A stretch of 52,160 nt of DNA from an uncultured Solobacterium sp. Lineage in GTDB: Bacteria; Bacillota_I; Bacilli_A; Erysipelotrichales; Erysipelotrichaceae. The notes under the pieces are model-generated. The model saw only the letters and a list, made by a program, of their open reading frames with translations, was not told the DNA's origin and made no database searches. The position numbers were made by a program, and so were the translations under genes. This document shows, one piece after another, positions 40,048-48,548 of this stretch (positions are counted from its first letter, which is position 1; each line of letters begins with the position of its first letter). The stretch lies in assembly GCA_900546285.1 (NCBI GenBank), contig URCJ01000006.1:1-52160 (forward strand). The letters run 5' to 3'.

Positions 40048-42870
40048 ATGGCAAATGAAAATATTGTGATAAAAGGGGCACGTGTTAATAATCTAAAGAA
40101 TATAGATATAACACTTCCTAGAAATAAGTTGATTGTAATGACTGGTTTATCAGGTTCTGGTAAGACTTCATTGGCTTTTGATACGATTTATGCAGAAGGA
40201 CAAAGAAGGTATGTGGAGTCTTTATCATCATACGCAAGACAATTCTTGGGTGGCATTGAGAAGCCTGATGTGGATTTGATAGAAGGTTTATCACCATCGA
40301 TTGCGATTGATCAAAAGACTACTTCTAATAATCCAAGGTCTACTGTTGGTACAATTACGGAAATCTATGATTATTTAAGACTTTTGTATGCAAGGTGTGG
40401 AGAAAGCTATTGTCCTAATCATCATGTTTTGATTAAGGCAATGTCTACAAGCAAGATGGTGGAAAAGGTGATGGAATATCCATTATCTAGTAGAATTGAA
40501 ATCTTGGCTAATGTGGTGACTAATCGTAAGGGCACTTTTAAGGACTTGTTCGAGAAGTTAAAGAATGATGGTTTCTTAAGATTATATGTTGATAATGAAT
40601 TAAGAAGTTTGGATGAAGATATTGTCTTGGATAAAAATAAGCGCCATGATATTGATGTAGTGGTTGATAGAATTGTTGTTAAGGAGAATATTGAGACTAG
40701 ATTAAATGATTCGATTGAATTAGCTTTAAAGTTAGCTGATGGTACTTGCATCATTAAGTGTGGTGATAAGAGAGAATTATTATCAAGTAATTATGCTTGT
40801 CCTGATTGTGGTTTTACAGTGCCTAAGCTAGAGCCTAGACTTTTCTCATTTAATTCACCACTTGGTGCTTGCGATATGTGTAAGGGCTTGGGAATTGTGA
40901 CTGAGGTGGATGTTGACTATTTGATTCCTGATAAGTCTAAGAGTATTAATGAAGGTGGTATTCGTTATTATAAGAATATTGTGGATACACCTAATCTTGA
41001 GTGGCAAAACTTTAATGCGTTATTGAAAGCTTATAAGATTGACAGGGATAAGCCTCTTGGTGATTTTACTAAGAAGGAAATGGAGATCATCTTATATGGT
41101 TCTGATAAGCCTATTAAGTATGATGTGGTATCAAGTGGTGGTACTAAGTATTCTAAGAATGATTATATCGAGGGTGTTAAGTCTTTGATTGAAAGAAGAT
41201 ATGTAGAGACTACTTCTAAGATGTCAAAGGAATGGTATTTCTCTTATATGGCTGAGTCTACTTGTCCTAAGTGCCATGGCGCTCGTTTAAATGATGCGGT
41301 TTTGTCAGTTAGAATCAATGGCTTAAATATCTATGAGTTTACAAAGATGGCTATTGTGGATGCTTATGACTTTGTGTCTAATTTAAAATTAAGCAAGTCA
41401 CAGATGGAAATAGCTAGATTGCTGTTGGTGGAACTTAAGTCAAGATTGAAGTTTTTGATTGATGTAGGTCTTGATTATTTAACACTAGATCGTATTGCCG
41501 GTTCTTTATCGGGTGGTGAGGCTCAAAGAATTCGATTGGCAACTCAGATTGGTTCTAGTTTGACAGGTGTTTTGTATGTTTTGGATGAACCTTCTATTGG
41601 TTTGCATCAAAGGGATAATGATAAGCTTATCGCTACACTTAAGCGTATGAGAGATTTGGGTAATACGGTTATTGTGGTTGAACATGATGATGAGACGATG
41701 ATGGCTGCTGATTATATTGTGGATATTGGTCCTGGTGCTGGTAAGGATGGTGGTGAGGTGATGTTCTTTGGGACTCCTGAAGAGATTCTTACTTCTGATA
41801 AATCTTTGACTGGTATGTATCTAAGTGGCCGTAAGAAGATTAATGTGCCCGCTACTAGAAGAAAAGGTAATGGTAAGGCTATTAAGGTCTTTGGGGCAAG
41901 TGAGCATAATCTTAAGAATATTGATGTTACTTTCCCACTAGGCAAGTTTATTTGTGTTACTGGTGTTAGTGGTTCTGGTAAGTCAACGCTTGTTAATGAG
42001 ATATTGACTAAGGGCGTTCAAAAGTCTTTGGATAGGGTGAGAATTAAGCCTGGTGCTCATAAAAAGATTACTGGCTTGGATAATATTGATAAGATTGTTT
42101 CTATTTCTCAAGATCCAATTGGTAGAACACCTAGGTCAAATCCGGCAACTTATACTGGCGTGTTTGATGATATTAGAGACTTGTTTGCGTCTTGTCCTGA
42201 TGCGAAAGAAAGGGGCTTTGACAAGGGCCGTTTCTCTTTCAATGTAGCAAGTGGTAGATGTGAATGTTGTCAGGGCGATGGTGTAAAGAAGATTAGTATG
42301 TTGTTTGTGCCAGATGTTTATGTTGAGTGTGAGGAGTGTCATGGTAAGCGTTACAACAAGGAGACTTTAGAGGTTTACTATAAGGGTAAGAATATCTATG
42401 ATGTCTTGAAGATGTCGGTTAAGGAAGCTTTGGAGTTTTTCACAAATCATCCTAAGATTAAGAATAAGTTACAAACTTTATATGATGTAGGTTTGGGTTA
42501 TATTGAATTAGGACAAAGCGCAACTACTTTATCAGGTGGTGAGGCACAACGTGTTAAGCTAGCTAGTGAACTTTCTAAGAAGGCTACTGGTAAGACTTTG
42601 TATGTTTTGGATGAGCCTACTACTGGTTTGCATATGGAGGATGTTGCTAAGCTTATTAAGATTATTGATCGTATTGTGGATAATGGTGATACGGTTGTGG
42701 TTATTGAACATAATCTTGATGTGATTAAGTGTGCAGACTATATAATTGATTTAGGTAAGGAAGGTGGAGCCAAGGGTGGTGAATTGCTAGTTTCTGGTAC
42801 GCCTGAAGAGGTATGTGATTGTAAGGATAGCTATACAGGTATCTATTTAAGGAAAGTGTTGGGTATATAA
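40048..42870 (+). CDS. uvrA: Excinuclease ABC subunit A
   Basis: Two ABC ATPase halves are present with GLSGSGKTSLAFD and GVSGSGKSTLVNE as Walker A motifs and LSGGEAQRIRLATQIGS and LSGGEAQRVKLASELS as signatures. Zinc modules are seen at CPDCGFTVPKLEPRLFSFN...CDMCKGLG and CECCQGDG...CEECHGKR. 940 residues is full length. It finds DNA damage for nucleotide excision repair with UvrB, which is not in this window. Its stop shares one base with the hprK start. Confidence 0.97.
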   Translation: MANENIVIKGARVNNLKNIDITLPRNKLIVMTGLSGSGKTSLAFDTIYAEGQRRYVESLSSYARQFLGGIEKPDVDLIEGLSPSIAIDQKTTSNNPRSTVGTITEIYDYLRLLYARCGESYCPNHHVLIKAMSTSKMVEKVMEYPLSSRIEILANVVTNRKGTFKDLFEKLKNDGFLRLYVDNELRSLDEDIVLDKNKRHDIDVVVDRIVVKENIETRLNDSIELALKLADGTCIIKCGDKRELLSSNYACPDCGFTVPKLEPRLFSFNSPLGACDMCKGLGIVTEVDVDYLIPDKSKSINEGGIRYYKNIVDTPNLEWQNFNALLKAYKIDRDKPLGDFTKKEMEIILYGSDKPIKYDVVSSGGTKYSKNDYIEGVKSLIERRYVETTSKMSKEWYFSYMAESTCPKCHGARLNDAVLSVRINGLNIYEFTKMAIVDAYDFVSNLKLSKSQMEIARLLLVELKSRLKFLIDVGLDYLTLDRIAGSLSGGEAQRIRLATQIGSSLTGVLYVLDEPSIGLHQRDNDKLIATLKRMRDLGNTVIVVEHDDETMMAADYIVDIGPGAGKDGGEVMFFGTPEEILTSDKSLTGMYLSGRKKINVPATRRKGNGKAIKVFGASEHNLKNIDVTFPLGKFICVTGVSGSGKSTLVNEILTKGVQKSLDRVRIKPGAHKKITGLDNIDKIVSISQDPIGRTPRSNPATYTGVFDDIRDLFASCPDAKERGFDKGRFSFNVASGRCECCQGDGVKKISMLFVPDVYVECEECHGKRYNKETLEVYYKGKNIYDVLKMSVKEALEFFTNHPKIKNKLQTLYDVGLGYIELGQSATTLSGGEAQRVKLASELSKKATGKTLYVLDEPTTGLHMEDVAKLIKIIDRIVDNGDTVVVIEHNLDVIKCADYIIDLGKEGGAKGGELLVSGTPEEVCDCKDSYTGIYLRKVLGI

Positions 42871-43811
42871 TGGCTGATTTAAATAAAAAGGTAGAAGTTA
42901 GGAAGATTAAGGAATTCTTTAATCTTAATCAAGTATGTGGTAATGATGAGTCTTTAGATAGGTGGACGATTGCACCAGATATTAATAGACCTGGTTTGGA
43001 GTTGTCTGGTTATAAGGATGATTTTGAATTAAAGAGAGTGGTTATTATTGGTACTAAGGAACAAAATTATTTGAAGACCTTAGACTATGATACCCAGCTT
43101 GATCGTTTTGATTTTTTAACTGATGCATATACACCATGCATTATTGTGACTAATGGTTTTAAGACACCTGCTGCTTTGTTGGAAGTAGCTACTAGGAAGA
43201 ATTTCCCAGTGTTCGAGTTTCCTGGTATGACTTATGAGTTGTCTACTGATTTGATTTCTTTCTTGTCTAGTCGTTTGGCTGAGTCTGATGTAGTTTTTGC
43301 AGGATTGATGTCAATTTATGGCATTGGTGTCATGATTATGGGTGATAGTGGCATTGGTAAGTCAGAACTTGAGATGGATTTGATTAAGAGGGGTCATATT
43401 TTTGTGGCTGATGATTTGGTCGAGGTTTCTAAGGTTAATAAGACTATCTATGGTACAGCTCCTAAGAATCTAAAGAGAATGTTGGAGGTAAGAGGAATTG
43501 GTATCGTTAATGTTAATATCATGTTTGGTGGTCATTGTTTCCTTGAGAAGTGTCATGTGGATTTTGTGATTAAGTTGGTTAACAGGGATCAATATTTAAG
43601 GTCTAATTGTGATAGATTGAATCCAAATGAGAAGACTATTAATCTTTTGGGTATTGAGAAGAATTTGTTGGAGATTCCGGTTACTGAGGGTAAGTCGATG
43701 TCAACTATTGTAGAGACAGCTGTTACTAACTATATTATGAAGAAGCAGGGTGTTGATACAAATGAAGAGTTTAAGAATGCAATCTTTAATGAGATTTTAG
43801 ATAAGAGGTAG
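42870..43811 (+). CDS. hprK: HPr kinase/phosphorylase
   Basis: The Walker A motif GDSGIGKSELEMDLI and the signature LEVRGIGIVNVN identify HprK; VTEGKSMSTIVETAV lies near the C-terminus. It phosphorylates or dephosphorylates Ser46 of HPr to control carbon catabolite repression in Bacillota. 313 residues is standard. It begins within the uvrA stop codon and is followed by lgt, the conserved Bacillota order uvrA-hprK-lgt. Confidence 0.95.
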   Translation: MADLNKKVEVRKIKEFFNLNQVCGNDESLDRWTIAPDINRPGLELSGYKDDFELKRVVIIGTKEQNYLKTLDYDTQLDRFDFLTDAYTPCIIVTNGFKTPAALLEVATRKNFPVFEFPGMTYELSTDLISFLSSRLAESDVVFAGLMSIYGIGVMIMGDSGIGKSELEMDLIKRGHIFVADDLVEVSKVNKTIYGTAPKNLKRMLEVRGIGIVNVNIMFGGHCFLEKCHVDFVIKLVNRDQYLRSNCDRLNPNEKTINLLGIEKNLLEIPVTEGKSMSTIVETAVTNYIMKKQGVDTNEEFKNAIFNEILDKR

Positions 43812-43814
43812 AAT

Positions 43815-45269
43815 ATGCAGTTTTTTCCAAGTCGTACAACTTTTTTAGCGATTGGTAATGTGACAATACAGTGGTATGCCGTTTTAATTGTTTCGGGAGC
43901 TTTCTTGGCTTATTATTTCGCTAAGAGAAATTTAAGAGAATATCGTAATATTGATGTGAATGATTTCTTTGATACTTTGTTTATGACTATTTTATGGACC
44001 GGTATCATTGGGGCTAGACTTTGGTATTGTGTCTTTAATAATTTTAGTTTTTATTTTAGCCATCCTATTAATATTATTCGTATCTGGGATGGTGGTTTGG
44101 CTTTCCATGGCGGTTTTGTCTTTGGTTTAATTGCGGCAATTATGGTTTGTAGGAAGTATAATGCACCTTTTATTAAGGTGGCTGATTCTATTGTTCCTAC
44201 TGTTTTATTGGCTCAGGGTATTGGTAGATGGGGCAATTTTGTCAATCAAGAGTGTCATGGAGTTGAGGTTAGTGAGTCTTATTTTGATGGTATTCTATTC
44301 TTTTTAAAGGATGGTATGCATATAAATGGTCATTATTATGTACCTTCTTTCTTTTATGAGTCTGTATTATGTATCTTGGGTTTTATTTTGATTAACTTTG
44401 TTTTGCGTAAAACAGCTACTAAAAGAGGTCAATTAACCGGTGCCTATTTGATTTGGTATGGTATTGTAAGATTCTTTATTGAGGCTGGAAGAACCGATTC
44501 ATTATTTATGGGCAGTTTAAAAACAGCTCAAGTGACTTCGATTTTATTCGTGATAGCTGGATTACTTTTATATTTTGGATTGTATGATCGTTTATTTTAT
44601 GAAAAGCCAACAATTGTGTTTGATTTAGATGGTACTATTCAGGATTCTACAGAGGCGATTATTAAGTCTTATAAGGCTACTTTTAAGAAGTATGGTAATG
44701 AGAATGATTTTACTGCCGATAAGCAAGTTGAGGTTTTGGGTCCACCTTTGAATGATATGTTTAAGAAGTATTTTCCTGATTTGAATACTGATGAGCTTGT
44801 TGATTATTATCGTAGTGTTAATAAGGAAGAATTGAAGAAGTCTTTAAAGCCGATGCCTAATGCCTTAGATGTTTTAAATAAACTAAAGGATGATGGTTAT
44901 CATTTGGCTATTCTTACAACACGTACTAAACCTTCTGTTGAGGAGTGCTTAAAGATTTGCGGTTTTGATGGCTTGTTTGATGTGGTCTTGTCTTTTGAGG
45001 ATGTAAGTGCTACAAAGCCAGATCCTGAGGGTTTGTTTATTATTACTAAGAAGTATAAATTGAATAGTGCAGATCTTATTATGGTTGGTGATTCTAAGGC
45101 TGATGTCTTGGCTGGCAAGGCTTTTGGGGCTTATACGGTGGCTTATATTAATAATGAAGCGAAGGCTAAGGAAGTTAAGGCTTTAAGTCCTAATGCCTGT
45201 GTTGATAATTTAGTTGAGCTTTTAGATATTTTAAAGAATAACCATTATTTTACTTATAATGGCAAATAG
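43815..45269 (+). CDS. lgt: Prolipoprotein diacylglyceryl transferase fused to a PpaX-like HAD phosphatase
   Basis: Residues 1-262 are Lgt: seven membrane segments with WDGGLAFHGGFVFGL, GRWGNFVNQECHG (signature with the key Arg and Asn) and RFFIEAGRTDS. Residues 268-484 are a HAD hydrolase: VFDLDGTIQDS with Asp 270 and 272, LTTRTKPSVEE, TKPDPEG and MVGDSKADVLAG. In many Bacilli lgt and the pyrophosphatase gene ppaX are separate, neighbouring genes after hprK; here they are one continuous frame. The phosphatase likely lies on the cytoplasmic side and may remove pyrophosphate or a phospho-sugar. SD GAGG is in the hprK end. Confidence 0.92.
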   Translation: MQFFPSRTTFLAIGNVTIQWYAVLIVSGAFLAYYFAKRNLREYRNIDVNDFFDTLFMTILWTGIIGARLWYCVFNNFSFYFSHPINIIRIWDGGLAFHGGFVFGLIAAIMVCRKYNAPFIKVADSIVPTVLLAQGIGRWGNFVNQECHGVEVSESYFDGILFFLKDGMHINGHYYVPSFFYESVLCILGFILINFVLRKTATKRGQLTGAYLIWYGIVRFFIEAGRTDSLFMGSLKTAQVTSILFVIAGLLLYFGLYDRLFYEKPTIVFDLDGTIQDSTEAIIKSYKATFKKYGNENDFTADKQVEVLGPPLNDMFKKYFPDLNTDELVDYYRSVNKEELKKSLKPMPNALDVLNKLKDDGYHLAILTTRTKPSVEECLKICGFDGLFDVVLSFEDVSATKPDPEGLFIITKKYKLNSADLIMVGDSKADVLAGKAFGAYTVAYINNEAKAKEVKALSPNACVDNLVELLDILKNNHYFTYNGK

Positions 45270-45276
45270 TTTAATT

Positions 45277-45304
45277 GAATGTGCTTTATGGCACATTCTT
45301 TTAT
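45277..45304 (+). terminator. Intrinsic terminator after lgt
   Basis: GAATGTGC (45277-45284) pairs with GCACATTC (45291-45298), then TTTTATA. A TATAAT at 45304-45309 may start upp. Confidence 0.8.
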
Positions 45305-45334
45305 ATAATTGTTAAAGATAAACAGGAGGAAATT

Positions 45335-45952
45335 ATGTTAACTGTATTTGATCATCCATTGATTACACATAAGTTGGCTTTGATGAGAGATAAGGCAACT
45401 TCTACTAAGGATTTTGCGCAACAATTAAGTGAAATCGCTTCTTTAATGGCTTTCGAGGTTTCTAGAGACCTACCTACTCAACCTAAGGATGTTGAGACAC
45501 CTATGGGTATTTGTCATACCGCTGAGCTTGCTAAGGATGTTGTGTTGGTTCCAATTCTAAGAGCTGGTTTGGGTATGGTTGATGGTATCAGAGATTTAAT
45601 CCCTACCGCAAAGGTTGGTTTCTTAGGTCTATATCGTAATGAAGAGACTTTAGAGCCAGTTGAGTATTTCGCTAAGTTCCCTAAGATGGATGATGCGAAT
45701 GTTATGGTTTTAGATCCAATGTTGGCTACAGGTGGTAGTGCTATTGCGGCTCTTGATATTGTTAAGAAAAGAGGGGCTAAGAATATTAAGCTTGTATGTC
45801 TTGTTGGGGCGCCTGAGGGTGTTAAGGCTGTTGAGGCTGCTCATCCTGATGTAGATATTTATTTGGCTGCACTTGATGAAAAACTAAATGAAATCGGATA
45901 TATCGTTCCAGGTCTTGGTGATGCTGGTGATAGAATCTTCGGTACTAAATAA
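45335..45952 (+). CDS. upp: Uracil phosphoribosyltransferase
   Basis: TVFDHPLITHKLALMRDKAT opens the family pattern; VPILRAGLGMVDG, and the PRPP-binding loop LDPMLATGGSAIAALD are clear, and YIVPGLGDAGDRIFGT ends it. The enzyme salvages uracil to UMP. The start is ATG 45335 after AGGAGG; a longer frame to 45275 is not supported. 205 residues is normal. It is a single-gene unit between two terminators. Confidence 0.97.
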   Translation: MLTVFDHPLITHKLALMRDKATSTKDFAQQLSEIASLMAFEVSRDLPTQPKDVETPMGICHTAELAKDVVLVPILRAGLGMVDGIRDLIPTAKVGFLGLYRNEETLEPVEYFAKFPKMDDANVMVLDPMLATGGSAIAALDIVKKRGAKNIKLVCLVGAPEGVKAVEAAHPDVDIYLAALDEKLNEIGYIVPGLGDAGDRIFGTK

Positions 45953-45954
45953 TT

Positions 45955-45979
45955 AGACTTCATATTGAAGTCTTTTTAT
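45955..45979 (+). terminator. Intrinsic terminator after upp
   Basis: AGACTTC (45955-45961) pairs with GAAGTCT (45967-45973) and TTTTTA follows. Confidence 0.85.
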
Positions 45980-45997
45980 TTCGTCTTGTTTATGCTA

Positions 45998-46051
45998 ATA
46001 TTTAATTGAAATACGGCAATTTTATAGAATCGCCGTATTTCAATTAAATAT
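45998..46051 (+). repeat. 20-bp inverted repeat, probable operator of the AbiE genes
   Basis: ATATTTAATTGAAATACGGC (45998-46017) is exactly reverse-complementary to 46032-46051, with a 14-base spacer. The right arm ends in the first two bases of the AbiEi start codon (46050). AbiEi antitoxins are known to bind inverted repeats at their own promoter, so this is a likely autoregulatory site. Confidence 0.75.
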
Positions 46052-46634
46052 GAAAGACTATGAATTGAATTGTGAACAACTTTTTATTTCTAATGAACAA
46101 CTCAAGGAAGTTGGTTTTTCGCAATATAAGATTAATAATTTGGTTAATGATGGTTTTATAGAAAAGATTAATCGTAAATATTATGAGAATCTTCATTATG
46201 ATGGTGAGGATTTTGATTTCTATTATGTCCATCCATATATTCCTAGTGGCGTGATTTGTCTTATGAGTGCTGCAACTTTTTATGGACTAACAACTTATAT
46301 TCCAGATGTTGTTGATGTTGCCGTGTATAGAAAAACAAAGGTTAATGAATTGCCTGAGTATCCTGATGTTAAGTTATATTATTTTTCTAAGGAAAGATAT
46401 GGACTTGGTATTAAGGAGATTAATGAGAATGGGAATGTTTTTAAAATATATGATGTGGAAAAAACAGTAGTCGATATAATTTCTTATCGTGAAAAAATTG
46501 GTATTGAGGAAGTAAAGAAGGTTTTGAGAAACTATTTAAAGAGAAATGATAGAGATATAAATAAATTGATTAGATATTCAAAAATAGTGAAATGTGATAA
46601 AGTACTTAGAACTTATTTGGAGGTGTTGGTTTGA
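46050..46634 (+). CDS. AbiEi-type antitoxin (type IV toxin-antitoxin system)
   Basis: The 194-residue protein has an N-terminal winged-helix-like part (EQLKEVGFSQYKINNLVNDG, then IEKINRKYYE) and the AbiEi core (SGVICLMSAATFYGL, YDVEKTVVDIISYR). Such antitoxins oppose the nucleotidyltransferase toxin without binding it and repress their own promoter. It overlaps the toxin by 4 bp. No ribosome site is visible before the ATG, which lies within a 20-bp inverted repeat arm. Confidence 0.85.
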   Translation: MKDYELNCEQLFISNEQLKEVGFSQYKINNLVNDGFIEKINRKYYENLHYDGEDFDFYYVHPYIPSGVICLMSAATFYGLTTYIPDVVDVAVYRKTKVNELPEYPDVKLYYFSKERYGLGIKEINENGNVFKIYDVEKTVVDIISYREKIGIEEVKKVLRNYLKRNDRDINKLIRYSKIVKCDKVLRTYLEVLV

Positions 46635-47527
46635 TAAATGCGAATTCAATAAAAGATAGACTTAAAAATTTAGCCAAACAAGATGGCAGTACAATGCAAG
46701 AAAAACTAGTAACCTACGCTATAGAAAGAACTATTTATAGATTATCTATTTCACCTTACAATGAACGCTTTACATTAAAGGGTGGCATATTTCTTTACGC
46801 ACTTTTTGATAAACAATTTTCTAGAGTAACAAGAGATATAGATTTATTAGGGCAGTATATTTCAAATGATATTAATGAAATTTCAAATGTATTTAGGGAA
46901 ATATTTAGCATTTCGTGTGATGATGCATTGATGTTTGATTTGAATTCTCTATCGGTAGATAGCATTACGGAATTTAAAGAATATCATGGTGTTAATGTGA
47001 ATATTATTGCTTTTTTAGATAGAACAAAAATTCCAGTATCGATTGATGTTGGCTTTGGCGATATTGTATATCCAAATAGGATAAAGATGGAATTTCCGTC
47101 GTTACTGTCAATGGAAGAACCAATTGTTTATGCATATTCGTTATATTCTGCTATAGCTGAAAAGTTTGAGGCTATTGTATCTTTGGGGTATATAAATAGT
47201 AGGTATAAAGATTATTACGATATATATGTATTAGCGAGCGAATTCAATTTATCAGGAGAACTTTTAAAAGAAGCGGTAGTTGAAACATTCTCTCATAGAA
47301 ATACAGGTTTCAAAGATATGGTTGTTTTTGAAAAAACATTTATTAATGATTCACTAAGAGAAAGTAGATGGAATGCGTTTATTAAAAAGAAGAAAGCTAT
47401 GATAAATTTGACATTTAAAGAAACTATGTCGACTATAGAAATTTTATTAGAACCAATTGTTGATTCAATAAATAACAACACAGAGTTTTTGTTAAATTGG
47501 GATAGTTTAAATAAAAAATGGAAGTAG
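46631..47527 (+). CDS. AbiEii/AbiGii-family nucleotidyltransferase toxin
   Basis: Motifs of the AbiEii nucleotidyltransferase are visible: FTLKGGIFLYALFDKQFS, TRDIDLLGQYIS (metal Asp pair), SIDVGFGDIVYP and ALAEKFEAIV-like AIAEKFEAIVSLG with NSRYKDYYDIY. It adds nucleotides to tRNA or a similar acceptor, inhibiting growth, and gives abortive phage defence. The TTG at 46631 is the start: GGAGGTG precedes it, and no ATG fits. 298 residues is typical. Confidence 0.88.
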   Translation: MINANSIKDRLKNLAKQDGSTMQEKLVTYAIERTIYRLSISPYNERFTLKGGIFLYALFDKQFSRVTRDIDLLGQYISNDINEISNVFREIFSISCDDALMFDLNSLSVDSITEFKEYHGVNVNIIAFLDRTKIPVSIDVGFGDIVYPNRIKMEFPSLLSMEEPIVYAYSLYSAIAEKFEAIVSLGYINSRYKDYYDIYVLASEFNLSGELLKEAVVETFSHRNTGFKDMVVFEKTFINDSLRESRWNAFIKKKKAMINLTFKETMSTIEILLEPIVDSINNNTEFLLNWDSLNKKWK

Positions 47528-47547
47528 CTTAGTTAGCTAAGCACTTC
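47521..47547 (-). terminator. Shared hairpin between AbiEii and the M19 dipeptidase
   Basis: GAAGT-GCTTAG and CTAAGC-ACTTC form a long stem with a 4-base loop (one bulged A). On the minus strand the T-rich stretch 47508-47520 follows, so it mainly serves the dipeptidase; it could also mark the AbiE end. Confidence 0.7.
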
Positions 47548-48486
47548 CTCATAGACTCTTAGTACATTCTTATAACAAATCTTTTCTATTTCTTCATTAG
47601 AGTATCCATGTTCCTTTAGGGCGTCTATTAACATGTACATTTGGGAACAATCACTCATTTCATTTCTTTTCTTGATGCCATCAAAGTCACTGCCTAGGCC
47701 AATGTTGTCAATGCAACCTAGTTCTTTGATGTGGTCGATGTGTTTGATGATGTTTTCAACACTACCATTACTGTCGTTACTTATGAAGTCTTCGCAGAAG
47801 TTCATGCCCATTACACCATTGTTTTTGTGTAGTTTTAAAATCATTTCATCACTTAGGTTGCGGGCAACATCACAAATGGCTCTTGAGTTTGAGTGTGATG
47901 CTACTATTGGTTTTGTTGAAAGTTCAAGCACATCTTCAAAGCCCTTGTCTCCTAAATGAGATACATCAATTATTATTCCTAGTTCATTACACTTTTTGAC
48001 GTATTCTTTGCCAAAGGGTGTTAATCCATCAATTGTGTTTAATGTTCTTAACATTTGATAACGATCAGGATTTGGGGTAAAGTTTGGACTTCCGATACTG
48101 TTTTTAAAGTTCCAAGTAAGGGCAATCATTCTAACACCTAGTCGATAATATAGTTCTAGGATGTCTAGGTCATCGTTGATGACATCTCCTTCTTCAAGTG
48201 TTAACATAGCTGACATTAGTTTGTTTTCTTCAATGTCTTTGTATGAAAATACTTGTTTAATTAGATCTTTATTGGCTTCTATTTCTTTATAGAACTTGTT
48301 AATGTTCTTTAGTACATAGGGTACTCTATCTTTTACTTTGTCATAGTTTGTGAAGATGGCGAAGTTTTGTAGAAGATAGTTACTTTGTTTCATTTTGATT
48401 AGGTCAATATCTAAATCGTTGTTTCTTAGATGAGTATTTTCATCTAGTGATAAGAGTGTGTCACAGTGCATGTCTACTATATACAT
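47533..48486 (-). CDS. M19-family membrane dipeptidase homolog
   Basis: VDMHCDTLLSL (His-x-Asp metal ligands), ALTWNFKNS, IIIDVSHLGD, PIVASHSNSRAI and IGLGSDFDGI are the M19 (renal dipeptidase) signatures of the binuclear zinc site. 317 residues is slightly shorter than average but complete. No signal peptide is seen, so it acts in the cytoplasm. It hydrolyses dipeptides, including D-amino acid types in some bacteria. AAAAGGAGCT precedes the start. Confidence 0.92.
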   Translation of the reverse strand: MYIVDMHCDTLLSLDENTHLRNNDLDIDLIKMKQSNYLLQNFAIFTNYDKVKDRVPYVLKNINKFYKEIEANKDLIKQVFSYKDIEENKLMSAMLTLEEGDVINDDLDILELYYRLGVRMIALTWNFKNSIGSPNFTPNPDRYQMLRTLNTIDGLTPFGKEYVKKCNELGIIIDVSHLGDKGFEDVLELSTKPIVASHSNSRAICDVARNLSDEMILKLHKNNGVMGMNFCEDFISNDSNGSVENIIKHIDHIKELGCIDNIGLGSDFDGIKKRNEMSDCSQMYMLIDALKEHGYSNEEIEKICYKNVLRVYEEVLS

Positions 48487-48548
48487 AATTGGTAGCTCCT
48501 TTTTTATGATTATATGATAATATTTTAGATGGAAAGAGGGTAAAAAAG

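Noticed and set aside
45275..45334. N-terminal extension of upp
   Set aside because: It includes the preceding terminator and lies before the AGGAGG site; homologous upp proteins start at the ATG 45335.
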